NCBI RefSeq assembly: GCF_003026285.1
Contig: NZ_PYOD01000005.1
Span: forward strand, 124,001-188,000
Source of the DNA: Photobacterium profundum
Lineage (GTDB): Bacteria > Pseudomonadota > Gammaproteobacteria > Enterobacterales > Vibrionaceae
Length of the DNA: 64,000 nucleotides
Direction: 5' to 3'
The notes under the pieces are model-generated. The model saw only the letters and a list, made by a program, of their open reading frames with translations. It was not told where the DNA came from and ran no database searches. Positions 47,344-56,809 of the stretch are shown here, one piece after another. Made by a program: the position numbers and the translations under genes. Every line of letters begins with the position of its first letter. Position 1 is the first letter of the stretch.

Positions 47344-48705
47344 TTAGCAGAGAACTTTAATAGCCAGACCACCCTGAGAGGTCTCACGGTATTTAGCGTT
47401 CATGTCTTTGCCTGTTGCCAGCATTGTTTCAATTACTTTATCAAGTGAAACACGAGGTTCCGAAGAACGACGTAGTGCCATACGGCATGCGTTAATTGCT
47501 TTAACCGCTGCGATACCATTACGCTCGATACATGGAACTTGTACCTGACCAGCAACAGGGTCACATGTTAGGCCTAAGTTGTGCTCCATCGCGATTTCAG
47601 CTGCCATACAAACTTGATCAGGGCTACCACCCATCAGTTCAGCAAGACCAGCTGCAGCCATTGAACATGCTACACCTACTTCCCCCTGACAGCCTACTTC
47701 AGCACCAGAGATAGATGCATTTCGCTTATAAAGCCCACCAACTGCACCAGAAGCTGCAAAATAGCGAGTGTAATCTTTAGGGCCAACATTCTGGATGAAC
47801 TTATCGTAGTAAGCCAGTACTGCTGGAATGATGCCACATGCGCCATTCGTTGGTGCTGTAACAACACGGCCACCTGCGGCATTCTCTTCGTTTACAGCAA
47901 ATGCGTACATGTTAACCCAATCAACAACCGTCATCGGGTCTGTGCTTAGGTTTTCAGTTGTCATTAGTTGTTGGCGAAGTGCTGCTGCACGACGTGGAAC
48001 ACGTAGTGGACCAGGCAGAATACCTTCTTCGTTCATACCACGCTCCATACATTCACGCATGGTTTTCCAGATATTTGCAAAGTAGGTGTTGATATCGTCT
48101 TCTGCATTCATTGCACGTTCGTTAGCCATTACAAGGGCGCTAACAGAAAGACCGTTTTCTTTACAGTGTGCAAGAAGGCCTTCTGCCTTAGTGTACATGT
48201 AAGGCACCTTGACGTTTGAAACTTGTTCTTTGCCAAAGTTTTCTTCGTCGACGATGAAACCACCACCGATAGAATAATAAGTTTTAGTGTACGACACTTC
48301 ATCGCTAACCCAAGCGGTGATAGTCATACCATTTTCGTGAAGAGAAAGATTCGTTGTATGAAAGTTCATGCCTCCTTCACGAGGGAACTCTACTGTATGG
48401 CAGTGCATGCCAACAGGTAAGCGTTCTGTTTCTTCTACGCGAGCAATAAAACCAGGGATGCTGTCAATATCAACATGTTCAGGACTATTACCAGCAAGGC
48501 CCATGATGATAGCGATGTCTGTATGGTGACCTTTACCGGTAAGAGAAAGAGAGCCATAAACGTCAACGGTAATTTTAGTTATATCTCGTAATTTACCCAT
48601 AGCGCGTAAGTCATCAATAAATTCCTTACCTGCTTTCATTGGACCAACAGTGTGCGAACTGGAAGGACCCACACCAATTTTGTAGATATCAAAAACACTG
48701 ATCAT
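47344..48705 (-). CDS. sdaA: L-serine dehydratase
   Basis: Iron-sulfur serine deaminase, serine to pyruvate and ammonia. It has 453 residues in single-chain form: N-terminal beta domain (starting [22 protein letters not shown]) and C-terminal alpha domain with the cluster cysteines in [25 protein letters not shown]. Next to sdaC, so uptake and breakdown of serine are linked. GAGG lies upstream. Follows a leader with two hairpins. Confidence 0.97.
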   Translation of the reverse strand: MISVFDIYKIGVGPSSSHTVGPMKAGKEFIDDLRAMGKLRDITKITVDVYGSLSLTGKGHHTDIAIIMGLAGNSPEHVDIDSIPGFIARVEETERLPVGMHCHTVEFPREGGMNFHTTNLSLHENGMTITAWVSDEVSYTKTYYSIGGGFIVDEENFGKEQVSNVKVPYMYTKAEGLLAHCKENGLSVSALVMANERAMNAEDDINTYFANIWKTMRECMERGMNEEGILPGPLRVPRRAAALRQQLMTTENLSTDPMTVVDWVNMYAFAVNEENAAGGRVVTAPTNGACGIIPAVLAYYDKFIQNVGPKDYTRYFAASGAVGGLYKRNASISGAEVGCQGEVGVACSMAAAGLAELMGGSPDQVCMAAEIAMEHNLGLTCDPVAGQVQVPCIERNGIAAVKAINACRMALRRSSEPRVSLDKVIETMLATGKDMNAKYRETSQGGLAIKVLC

Positions 48706-48768
48706 GCGTATTACCTCAGTCGGGGGAAGCGATCTTGCCTCCGGCCAAGACTGTCATAGTTTTTATAA

Positions 48769-48840
48769 TTCTCGCCCCTTCCTTGGCGAGATCACTAAAA
48801 AAGCAAAAAGAGCAGTAGGCAAATGCTTCCTGCTCTTTTG
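48769..48840 (-). promoter_or_regulatory. Hairpins in the sdaA leader, possible attenuator
   Basis: Minus strand: AAAAGAGCAG...CTGCTCTTTTT (48840-48806) is a complete terminator-like structure, then TCTCGCC/GGCGAGA (48792-48769), then sdaA. They stand after the sdaC terminator and before the sdaA start. Confidence 0.4.
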
Positions 48841-48902
48841 TGTTGTCTATTCTACTCTAATTGACTTAGAAGACTATGCGTTGTAGCACATTTTTTCGGA
48901 AG

Positions 48903-48933
48903 AAAAAGCCGTAAATGATCATTCATTACGGCT
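48903..48933 (-). terminator. Intrinsic terminator of sdaC
   Basis: Minus strand AGCCGTAA, 11-base loop, TTACGGCT, TTTTTCT. Confidence 0.8.
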
Positions 48934-48949
48934 AGAGTAGATGAATCTT

Positions 48950-50203
48950 TTACAATGCGCCGTAGATTACTGAAGTAATTGCAGCAATACCACATAGAGC
49001 AGTGAAAAGTTGTACCGGTGCAGATGTCTTGTACTTAGCCATTGCTGGTACTTTGTACATTGCTACAACAGGCATTAGGAACAAGATTGCAGCGATCATC
49101 GGTGCACCCATTGTTTCAATCATACCTAGGATGCTTGGGTTAACTACCGCAACCATCCAAGTTGTAATAACGATGAAACCAAGAGAGATTTTCTCAATCT
49201 TTTTAACTGGCATCTTAGAGCTAGATTTCACTAGACCAACAAGACCTTCATGTGCACCAAGGAAGTGACCGAAGTAGCTTGAAGTGATAGCAGCAAAAGC
49301 AACTAGAGGACCAAGAATTGAGATTAGCGGAGATTCGTGAATGTTCGCTAGGTACGATAGAACACTGATGTTTTGTTCTTGTGCGATAGCTAGTTGCTCT
49401 GGTGATAGAGAAAGAACAACAGAGAATACGAAGAACATAACGAAGCTCATAAGCATCATTGCTGCACCACCAGTGATCATGTCAGTCTTTTTAACTGCAT
49501 CTTCACCGTAAACGCGGCGCTGTTCTTTAGAGAACTGGCTGATGATTGGGCTGTGGTTAAAAGAGAAAACAATAATTGGAATAGCTAGCCAAATAACAGA
49601 AGGCATAGAGCTCCAATCAGGGCTAACAGAAACCATTGTTGTATTCCACTCAGGCACTAGGTAGATAGATAGTGCTAGTAGAATAAATACTAGAGGGTAA
49701 ACCATTGCAGACGTTGCTTTAAGCATCAGTTCTTTGCCGAACACAACACCAGCAGTCATTGCGATGATTAGGCCGCCAGATAGCAACCAACGTGGAATTG
49801 ACTCCATACCCATTTGGTTAACTAGGAAAGAATCAACAGTGTTTGTAATACCAACACCGTATATTAGAACAATCGGGTAGATAGCAAAGAAGTAAGCGAA
49901 AGTGATGATTTTTGCGCCAGACTTACCGAAGTGCTCTTCAACAGTATCGGTGATATCTGCTTCAGGGTTTTTTGCTGAAAGAACAAAACGAGCAAGACCT
50001 TTATGTGCAAACCAAGTCATTGGTAGTGCAATAAGAGCCAGAATAACTAGAGGCCAAAAGCCACCAGCGCCAGCTTTAATTGGAAGAAAAAGAACACCAG
50101 CACCTACTGCTGTACCAAATAGTGAAAGTGCCCAAGTGAAATCTTTATATGTCCAACTTGCTTTTGCAGCGGTAGTTGCTGCTGTATTCGAAGTGGTTTG
50201 CAT
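48950..50203 (-). CDS. sdaC: Serine transporter
   Basis: Proton-coupled serine importer of the HAAAP family (417 residues, about eleven helices). LFGTAVGAGVLFLPIKAG at the first helix and HKGLARFVLSAKNPEADIT are typical of SdaC. Codons are strongly restricted, suggesting high expression. It is upstream of sdaA on the same strand, with a terminator between, so the two are likely separate transcripts. Confidence 0.95.
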   Translation of the reverse strand: MQTTSNTAATTAAKASWTYKDFTWALSLFGTAVGAGVLFLPIKAGAGGFWPLVILALIALPMTWFAHKGLARFVLSAKNPEADITDTVEEHFGKSGAKIITFAYFFAIYPIVLIYGVGITNTVDSFLVNQMGMESIPRWLLSGGLIIAMTAGVVFGKELMLKATSAMVYPLVFILLALSIYLVPEWNTTMVSVSPDWSSMPSVIWLAIPIIVFSFNHSPIISQFSKEQRRVYGEDAVKKTDMITGGAAMMLMSFVMFFVFSVVLSLSPEQLAIAQEQNISVLSYLANIHESPLISILGPLVAFAAITSSYFGHFLGAHEGLVGLVKSSSKMPVKKIEKISLGFIVITTWMVAVVNPSILGMIETMGAPMIAAILFLMPVVAMYKVPAMAKYKTSAPVQLFTALCGIAAITSVIYGAL

Positions 50204-50384
50204 GATTATCTATCCAAAGTGTTTTACGGAACGGGAATTAGGAACGGAGCGCATTCTCGCTATTTCCTGAAGTAAAACTTTGATCGAGATCCCGTTATGT
50301 AATCAGTGCAAATTGCCATACAAATAAAAGTGATCTTTGTCACGTTTATTATCACCGTAAAATAAGGGAAACTAATGTGTCACA

Positions 50385-50993
50385 TTAGTTTTGATCATGC
50401 CAGAGCTGGTTTGATAGCACTTTTATCATTTGGGCAGTGGCTCCCCAAATTGAATAATTGCTGAATGGAATTGAATAAATATTGTGTAGGCGGCCATTTA
50501 TTTGGAACTGCTGACTGTGCATATTCACTGGGTTTAATAGGTATTGAATAGGCACTTCGAATAACTCATCAACTTCGCTGGGGTCAAGCTTTGGCGTGTA
50601 ATCTGCCGCTATTGTTGAAAGGAATGGCGTTACCATATATCCGCTTATTGTAGGCAGAGCCGGCAGTTGCCCAAGTATATGATTTCGACTGCATAATATT
50701 CCAGTCTCTTCTTCTGTTTCACGAAGCGCGGTAGCAACTAAATCTTGATCGAAACTTTCGTGTCGACCACCAGGAAAAGCAATTTGGCCTGGGTGATGTT
50801 TTAAGTGGTTTGCACGGCGAGTTAATACAATATTGTATGTGTTATTACGGGGAACGAGAGGGATCAGCACAGCCGCGGGCTTAAAAGTATCTGTAGCAGA
50901 TACATGCTGGCGTACACGCTCATTATGACTCTTGTCATAATTCGTGGTTGGCGCAAGCATAAAGCGGCTTAATATTTGTTGCTGACTGATCAT
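50385..50993 (-). CDS. nudL: CoA pyrophosphatase NudL
   Basis: Nudix hydrolase of 202 residues that cleaves coenzyme A derivatives. The CoA-specific motif LTRRANHLKHHPGQIAFPGG precedes the Nudix box (GGRHESFDQDLVATALRETEEE, split as REtEEE with catalytic Glu). Lies downstream of pabB as in E. coli. GGACAG stands just before the ATG. Gap to pabB is 112 bases. Confidence 0.93.
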   Translation of the reverse strand: MISQQQILSRFMLAPTTNYDKSHNERVRQHVSATDTFKPAAVLIPLVPRNNTYNIVLTRRANHLKHHPGQIAFPGGRHESFDQDLVATALRETEEETGILCSRNHILGQLPALPTISGYMVTPFLSTIAADYTPKLDPSEVDELFEVPIQYLLNPVNMHSQQFQINGRLHNIYSIPFSNYSIWGATAQMIKVLSNQLWHDQN

Positions 50994-51105
50994 AAACTGT
51001 CCGTGTTTACTGTAACTGCTTATCTTGTTCGCGATGAACGAGATCTAAGCAGTTACAATTTTACTATTCCAAGTCATTTGGTAATAGAGTAGTTAATAAA
51101 ATAGA

Positions 51106-52509
51106 CTACTGTCTTAAGATTGGCAGAATTCTACTTAGTTTGTCCAGTGTTTCCTGATATTCACTGTCAGATTTGCTATCTGCAACCACTCCACCGCCAG
51201 CCCAAGCGTATATCTTCTGCTCTTGAGTGACTAAGGTTCGTATCGTAATGCTAGTATCCATGCGACCACAGCGGCTGATATAGCCAATGCTGCCACAGTA
51301 AATACTACGGCGATGCGGTTCTAATTCTTCAATTATAGACATAGCTCGTACTTTCGGGGCGCCTGTAATTGATCCTCCAGGGAAACAAGCACGTAATAAA
51401 TCCGTTGCCGAGTATTGTTGGTCGAGTTCGCCTGTTACCGTGCTAACTAAGTGATGAACCGCGGGGAAGCTTTCGATTTCAAAAATGCTTGGTACTTTGA
51501 CACTACCGGGTTTTGCCACTCGTCCAATATCATTGCGTAGCAAATCAACAATCATCAAATTTTCTGAGCGATCTTTTTCAGCATGACGTAAGTCGTCGGC
51601 ATAGGCTTGGTCTTGTTCTACATTCTCTGAGCGTGGGCGTGTACCCTTGATTGGCTTTGTTTCAACGTAACCTTGGTTATGTTGTAGAAAACGTTCTGGT
51701 GATACAGACAAGACAGTGCCGTGTTCAGTGCGGATAAAACCAGAGAAAGGCGCGCCATTCGTTTGCTCTAAACGCAAGTAAGCTTGCCATTCATCACCGC
51801 TATAAGAAGCCTGAAAACGTTGTGCAAGGTTAATTTGATAACAATCACCAGAGAGTAAATACTCTTGGACTTGATCAAACTTGTTGCAATAACTGCCAAT
51901 TGTCATGTTTGCAGACCAATCAGTTGTTAATGAAAAGTGTTTTCTTTGTTGTGGCGCGTTATTTTTGTGCTGCGTTAAGCTGTTTTCTTTGTGCTGTTTT
52001 AGCCATTCTAAACGTTGACTACCAGAGGGAGAGACTAAAAAGAGCGTCTGTTCTTGGTGATCGGCAATCAATGCCCAATCATAAATACCCACTGCCATAT
52101 CGGGTGCAGAAATATCGTGTTCAGCCAACGATGCAATTTTTTCAACCCGCCGACCGAGGTCATACGCAAAATACCCCAGTGCACCACCAATAAATGGCAC
52201 ATCAGTCATAGGGTTAAGTGAGGGGAGTAGATCTTGTTGAATATGCTGAAGCAAAGAGAACGGATCATCAGTGCTAGTTTTTTCATCACCATTTGAAAAT
52301 TTAATACAGGTTATTTCACCTTGTGTCTCTAAAGTGGCTAAAGGATCAGCAACTAGAATATCAAAGCGATTATCTGGGTGATTATTGGCAGCAGAACGTA
52401 ATATCATCGCCCACGGCAGACTTGATAATGGTGAAAACCACTCAATAGTCTTTTCTGGGCTGTAATCAAGTTGCTCAATGCTTAGTTTGGGATGTGATTT
52501 ACAAATCAT
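51106..52509 (-). CDS. pabB: Aminodeoxychorismate synthase component I
   Basis: Converts chorismate and ammonia (from PabA) to 4-amino-4-deoxychorismate for folate. It has 467 residues with the chorismate-binding PIKGTRPRS (about 270), where the Lys of PIKGT is the nucleophile, and CFPGGSITGAPKVRAM near residue 365. It begins the pabB-nudL unit. The 316-base gap upstream to fumA (52510-52825) holds both divergent promoters and nothing else I can assign. Confidence 0.95.
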   Translation of the reverse strand: MICKSHPKLSIEQLDYSPEKTIEWFSPLSSLPWAMILRSAANNHPDNRFDILVADPLATLETQGEITCIKFSNGDEKTSTDDPFSLLQHIQQDLLPSLNPMTDVPFIGGALGYFAYDLGRRVEKIASLAEHDISAPDMAVGIYDWALIADHQEQTLFLVSPSGSQRLEWLKQHKENSLTQHKNNAPQQRKHFSLTTDWSANMTIGSYCNKFDQVQEYLLSGDCYQINLAQRFQASYSGDEWQAYLRLEQTNGAPFSGFIRTEHGTVLSVSPERFLQHNQGYVETKPIKGTRPRSENVEQDQAYADDLRHAEKDRSENLMIVDLLRNDIGRVAKPGSVKVPSIFEIESFPAVHHLVSTVTGELDQQYSATDLLRACFPGGSITGAPKVRAMSIIEELEPHRRSIYCGSIGYISRCGRMDTSITIRTLVTQEQKIYAWAGGGVVADSKSDSEYQETLDKLSRILPILRQ

Positions 52510-52825
52510 TTTCTTTTTTGTGACAGGTATTCAATTGGCGCGTAGCGCGAAGTTGAGCGCAAGAGTATCATAACCACAGCTTTTATTACGACGCCCAAGG
52601 ACGATCCATCGCGTTTTATTTTCTAAAGGGTACACAGAAATAAAGTGAAATGGACATTTGCCATGTGGAGCATGGCCGCGTGATAGCATTTTGGCGAAGG
52701 ATATTTGGTTATACGAATCAATGTACTGTCGCTATAAATGAGAATCACACACTACATTGGAAGCATTTTGTAGTGACGAATTAAAGCTGGGCGCCATGGA
52801 ATTATAATAATCAACGAGGGCAATT

Positions 52826-54334
52826 ATGACCGTCATCCGTAAAGAAGATGTGATTAGTAGTGTTGCTGATGCATTACAGTATATATCTTACTACCATCCA
52901 CTTGATTTTGTTCAAGCATTGGAAAGAGCTTACAACAAAGAACAGAGCCAAGCTGCGAAGGATGCTATCGCACAGATTTTAATTAATTCACGTATGTCTG
53001 CAGAAGGTAAGCGTCCTATCTGTCAAGATACGGGGATTGTGACATGCTTTGTTAAAATCGGAATGAATGTGCAGTGGGAGAGCGATCTTACTGTTCAGCA
53101 AATGGTTGATGAAGGTGTCCGTCAAGCTTATAGCAACCCAGATAATCCCCTACGAGCATCTGTTGTCGCCGACCCTGCTGGCACGCGTAAAAATACAAAA
53201 GACAATACACCAGCAGTTGTTCATATTGATATGGTGCCAGGTAATAAAGTTGATATTCAAATTGCAGCCAAAGGCGGCGGTTCTGAAAATAAAACGAAGA
53301 TGGTGATGTTAAACCCTTCTGATGACGTAGCTGAGTGGATTGAAAAAACAGTGCCATTAATGGGCGCGGGTTGGTGTCCACCTGGTATGTTAGGCATAGG
53401 CATCGGTGGTACGGCTGAAAAAGCGGCAGTATTAGCAAAAGAGTCGTTGATGGAATCGATTGATATCCATGAGCTGCAAGAGCGTGGCGCGCAAAATGCC
53501 GAAGAAGAATTACGTTTAGACATTTATAACCGTGTGAACAAATTGGGTATTGGTGCGCAAGGGCTTGGCGGGTTAACCACAGTTGTTGATGTGAAAATTA
53601 AAACAGCGCCGACACACGCTGCTTCTAAGCCTGTTTGCATGATCCCTAACTGTGCGGCTACGCGTCATGTGCATTTTACACTTGACGGTACAGGTCCTGC
53701 TGAATTAACCCCACCGAAGCTAGAAGACTGGCCAGAAGTGACATGGGAAGTGGGCGAGAGTGTTCGCCGTGTTAACGTTGATGAAATTACTAAAACTGAT
53801 GTTCAGGAATGGAAATCAGGCGAAACGGTTTTATTGTCAGGTAAAATCTTAACCGGCCGTGATGCAGCACATAAACGTATTCAAGATATGTTGGCTCGTG
53901 GTGAAGATTTCCCGGTAGATTTTAATAACCGCTTTATTTATTACGTGGGTCCTGTGGATGCAGTTGGTGATGAGGTTGTTGGCCCTGCTGGTCCTACAAC
54001 GTCAACGCGTATGGATAAGTTTACCGATATGATGTTAGGTCAAGCTGGCTTAACGGGCATGATAGGTAAAGCTGAACGTGGACCTAAGGCGATTGAGTCG
54101 ATTAAAGAACATAAAGCTGTTTACTTAATGGCTGTTGGCGGTGCTGCATACTTGGTTGCGAAGGCGATTAAGAAAGCACGAGTAGTTGCATTTGAAGACC
54201 TCGGTATGGAGGCTATCTACGAATTTGAAGTCGAAGATATGCCTGTAACTGTTGCGGTTGATTCTGCCGGCACTAATGCACACGAGACAGGTCCAGACAC
54301 TTGGAAGGTCAAAATAGCTGAAATGGATGCTTAA
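52826..54334 (+). CDS. fumA: Fumarate hydratase, class I
   Basis: Iron-sulfur fumarase of the TCA cycle, fumarate to malate (502 residues, both alpha and beta parts in one chain; slightly shorter than E. coli FumA). The three cluster cysteines are in PICQDTGI, GWCPPGMLG and MIPNCAATRH. The beta part carries LLSGKILTGRDAAHKR and YYVGPVDA. GAGG precedes the ATG. Single gene with its own terminator. Confidence 0.95.
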   Translation: MTVIRKEDVISSVADALQYISYYHPLDFVQALERAYNKEQSQAAKDAIAQILINSRMSAEGKRPICQDTGIVTCFVKIGMNVQWESDLTVQQMVDEGVRQAYSNPDNPLRASVVADPAGTRKNTKDNTPAVVHIDMVPGNKVDIQIAAKGGGSENKTKMVMLNPSDDVAEWIEKTVPLMGAGWCPPGMLGIGIGGTAEKAAVLAKESLMESIDIHELQERGAQNAEEELRLDIYNRVNKLGIGAQGLGGLTTVVDVKIKTAPTHAASKPVCMIPNCAATRHVHFTLDGTGPAELTPPKLEDWPEVTWEVGESVRRVNVDEITKTDVQEWKSGETVLLSGKILTGRDAAHKRIQDMLARGEDFPVDFNNRFIYYVGPVDAVGDEVVGPAGPTTSTRMDKFTDMMLGQAGLTGMIGKAERGPKAIESIKEHKAVYLMAVGGAAYLVAKAIKKARVVAFEDLGMEAIYEFEVEDMPVTVAVDSAGTNAHETGPDTWKVKIAEMDA

Positions 54335-54366
54335 TTTATAGCTATTTGATATTAATTTACGTTTTT

Positions 54367-54391
54367 AAAGGAGCCTGTAGGCTCCTTTTTT
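54367..54391 (+). terminator. Intrinsic terminator of fumA
   Basis: AAAGGAGCC, TGTA loop, GGCTCCTTTTTT. Confidence 0.85.
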
Positions 54392-54476
54392 ATACGATTC
54401 GATTGCATTGTATCTCATCATTTATTTGTTTCTGATTTTTACTGAATAAACCCACCTTAAGATCGAATTCGCCCAT

Positions 54477-54488
54477 TTAACTTGTTAA
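54477..54488. promoter_or_regulatory. Small palindrome upstream of the efflux operon
   Basis: TTAAC TT GTTAA, perfect, 197 bases before the first adaptor gene. An operator for an unlinked regulator is possible. Confidence 0.25.
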
Positions 54489-54551
54489 CCTTCCCAGCTT
54501 TTATTGTTTTTCTTATTTTTTAGTAGCTTGTTGGATTTTTGTTAGGCTTTA

Positions 54552-54583
54552 TTGACTACACTACGTGTTTGTAGTCTTTTTAT
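54552..54583 (+). terminator. Terminator-like hairpin in the efflux operon leader
   Basis: GACTACA, nine-base loop, TGTAGTC, TTTTTATT. It lies about 100 bases before the first gene, and after the fumA terminator, so no coding transcript needs it; it may end a short leader RNA. Confidence 0.45.
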
Positions 54584-54684
54584 TAACGAATGGAATTTTA
54601 AGCTCGTGTTGAGCTTTGGCTAATTAGAGACATATAAGATAAAGCATTAGGAATTGCCAAAAAATTATAAGGATGGAGAGGTTT

Positions 54685-55719
54685 ATGGGGCGCATAATAA
54701 CAGCCACATTATTGTCATGTTTCATTTTGACAGGATGTGGTGAAAAGAAGGTGGAGGTTCCTGAACCGGACTCTCGACCGATAAAGTTACAAACGGTATC
54801 AGTTGGTGATAATCAAACATTTCGTACATTCCCCGCAGTTGTTGAGGCTGGAGATAAAGCAGTATTAGCTTTTCGTGTATCAGGGCAACTTTCATCTGTT
54901 GATGTAAAGCCGGGTACAGACGTTAAGCGAGGGCAAACACTTGCGACCTTGAATCAAGATGAATTTCTATTATTCGTTGAACAAGCACAAGCAAACTATG
55001 AATTAGCATATGTTCAATTTAAACGTGATGAAGAACTACGTAAAACTAATGTTGTTTCAGAGCTTGATTATGACACCTCTAAAGCTGACTTGAAACAAGC
55101 AAAAGCAGCATTAAGTAAGCAGCAATCTAATCTAGGTTATGCCACACTCGTCGCACCTTATGATGGTACTTTATCATTGTCACTTATTGAAAACTATGAA
55201 TACGTGATGTTGAAAGAGCCCGTTTTACATATTCAAAGTGCTGGTATCATTAATGTAACTTTTCAATTACCAGATCACCTGTTTAGTCGTTTTCAAGGTC
55301 AATACGATCAAAACCCAAGCGTTATCTTCGATACCATACCTGGTGAAACTTATCCTGCTCAATTTAAAGAAATAGATACGGAAGCAGATAAAAAAACATC
55401 GAGCTACACCGTTACCTTATCGATGGAGCGCCCAAAAGAAAAAAATATTCTTCCAGGTATGGCGGGCTCAGTCAAAGTATTAATTCCACAAGGCAATCTA
55501 GGTGCCATCTCTAAACGTGCCATCATGCAAGATGGAGATGCAATGTATGTTTGGCTTGTTGATAAAGACGGTATCGTTCATAAAACGCAAGTTGAATTAG
55601 ATGATAAAAGGCATGTAATTAAAGGCTTAAACGACGGTGATACTATCGCGACCTCAGGTATTAATGAATTGCAAGAAGGTCAGAAAGTGCGCGAATGGAT
55701 TAAGGAGCGAGGATTATAA
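54685..55719 (+). CDS. RND efflux adaptor lipoprotein (first of two)
   Basis: Periplasmic membrane fusion protein (344 residues) of the HlyD/AcrA type. Lipobox LTGC, then barrel-sandwich halves with FRVSGQLSSVDVKPGTDVKRGQ, a helical hairpin of about 60 residues (100-155) and the second half NLGYATLVAPYDGTLS. Chosen start ATG at 54685, with GGAGAGG just before; an ATG at 54673 is in frame. It is one base from the next adaptor gene. Such two-adaptor operons are VexIJK-like. Confidence 0.9.
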   Translation: MGRIITATLLSCFILTGCGEKKVEVPEPDSRPIKLQTVSVGDNQTFRTFPAVVEAGDKAVLAFRVSGQLSSVDVKPGTDVKRGQTLATLNQDEFLLFVEQAQANYELAYVQFKRDEELRKTNVVSELDYDTSKADLKQAKAALSKQQSNLGYATLVAPYDGTLSLSLIENYEYVMLKEPVLHIQSAGIINVTFQLPDHLFSRFQGQYDQNPSVIFDTIPGETYPAQFKEIDTEADKKTSSYTVTLSMERPKEKNILPGMAGSVKVLIPQGNLGAISKRAIMQDGDAMYVWLVDKDGIVHKTQVELDDKRHVIKGLNDGDTIATSGINELQEGQKVREWIKERGL

Positions 55720-55720
55720 T

Positions 55721-56809
55721 ATGAAAAAATTATCCTTTATCGTTTTAGCTATAGGCACTGCACTGGTATTACAGGGGTGTGAAAAATCTGTTGTCGAGAG
55801 TGTTCAGCGTGTTCAACCCGTTTATGTTGAGACAGTGGCATTGGCTGCAGAAGCTCCTCAATTGACTTTCCCTGCTGTTGCTGCGGCCGCTGATAAATCG
55901 AGCCTATCTTTTAGAATCCAAGGTGAAATTACCCATATATACGTAAGACCGGGTGATTTGGTAAAAAAGGGGCAGCTATTAGCAGAACTGGACCCTCTTG
56001 ATTATCGATTGGAAGTTGATAATGCGCAGGCTAAATATAATGTGGCTGATAGTCAGTACCGACGTTCGGCAAAACTCGTTGAAAATGGATACATTGCTCA
56101 ATCACAATTTGACGAATTAAAAGCGCAACGCCGTATTGAACGCGCAAGGTTGAATATTGCAAAACTCAATTTGAAATTTACACAAATTAAAGCACCATTT
56201 AATGGAGTTATTTCTCGTGTACCGATTGAACAATTTGAGAATGTGCAAGCCGGTCAGCAGGTGATGAATATTCACAGTGCCAGAATGGTGGATATCCATA
56301 TTCAGGCACCTGATTTAATCTATTCAAAAAGTTCTGCAATTGATATTGATGTATCAAAACCTGACGCTAGAGTTCTCACGTCAAATGGTAATGAATATAA
56401 GGCAAAATTGAAAGAATTCACGACAGAACCCGATCCAGAGTCTGGTTCATTTCTTGTGACGTTAACCATGCCAATGCCTGCAGATAACTTTATTTTAGAT
56501 GGTATGGCTGTTGAAGTAAGAGCTGATGCTCAAAAGTTGAATATCTACAAAAAAGGTGAACCAGTTATTCCGTTGGAAGCCATTTTTAATGAAGACGGCG
56601 ATAATTTAGCACTGGCCGATAAGTTTGTATGGGTTGTTAAAGAAGACATGACGGTAGAAAAACGTCGTATATCAACCGGCAACGTTGTACCAAAAGGTGT
56701 TCGAGTACAGTCTGGAATAGAGCAGGGTGAGACTATCGTTGTTGCTGGTGGTAATCGTTTACGTGCTGGACAGCAAATTAAAGTTATTAGCATGGAGGCT
56801 GGACAATAA
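55721..56809 (+). CDS. RND efflux adaptor lipoprotein (second of two)
   Basis: Second membrane fusion protein (362 residues), similar in layout to the first but only moderately alike. Lipobox LQGC, lipoyl half FRIQGEITHIYVRPGDLVKKG, helical hairpin (about 95-150), and IKAPFNGVISRV. The ATG at 55721 follows the first gene's stop by one base, with GAGG upstream. The stop overlaps the pump gene by one base (TAATG). Together they may form mixed rings around the pump. Confidence 0.9.
   Translation: MKKLSFIVLAIGTALVLQGCEKSVVESVQRVQPVYVETVALAAEAPQLTFPAVAAAADKSSLSFRIQGEITHIYVRPGDLVKKGQLLAELDPLDYRLEVDNAQAKYNVADSQYRRSAKLVENGYIAQSQFDELKAQRRIERARLNIAKLNLKFTQIKAPFNGVISRVPIEQFENVQAGQQVMNIHSARMVDIHIQAPDLIYSKSSAIDIDVSKPDARVLTSNGNEYKAKLKEFTTEPDPESGSFLVTLTMPMPADNFILDGMAVEVRADAQKLNIYKKGEPVIPLEAIFNEDGDNLALADKFVWVVKEDMTVEKRRISTGNVVPKGVRVQSGIEQGETIVVAGGNRLRAGQQIKVISMEAGQ

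Noticed and set aside
48706..48800. Glycine or other known riboswitch before sdaA
   Set aside because: The conserved core sequences of the glycine riboswitch are not present; only simple stems are.
54685..56809. The two adaptor genes as one gene split by frameshift
   Set aside because: Each has its own lipobox, ribosome site and full set of adaptor domains.
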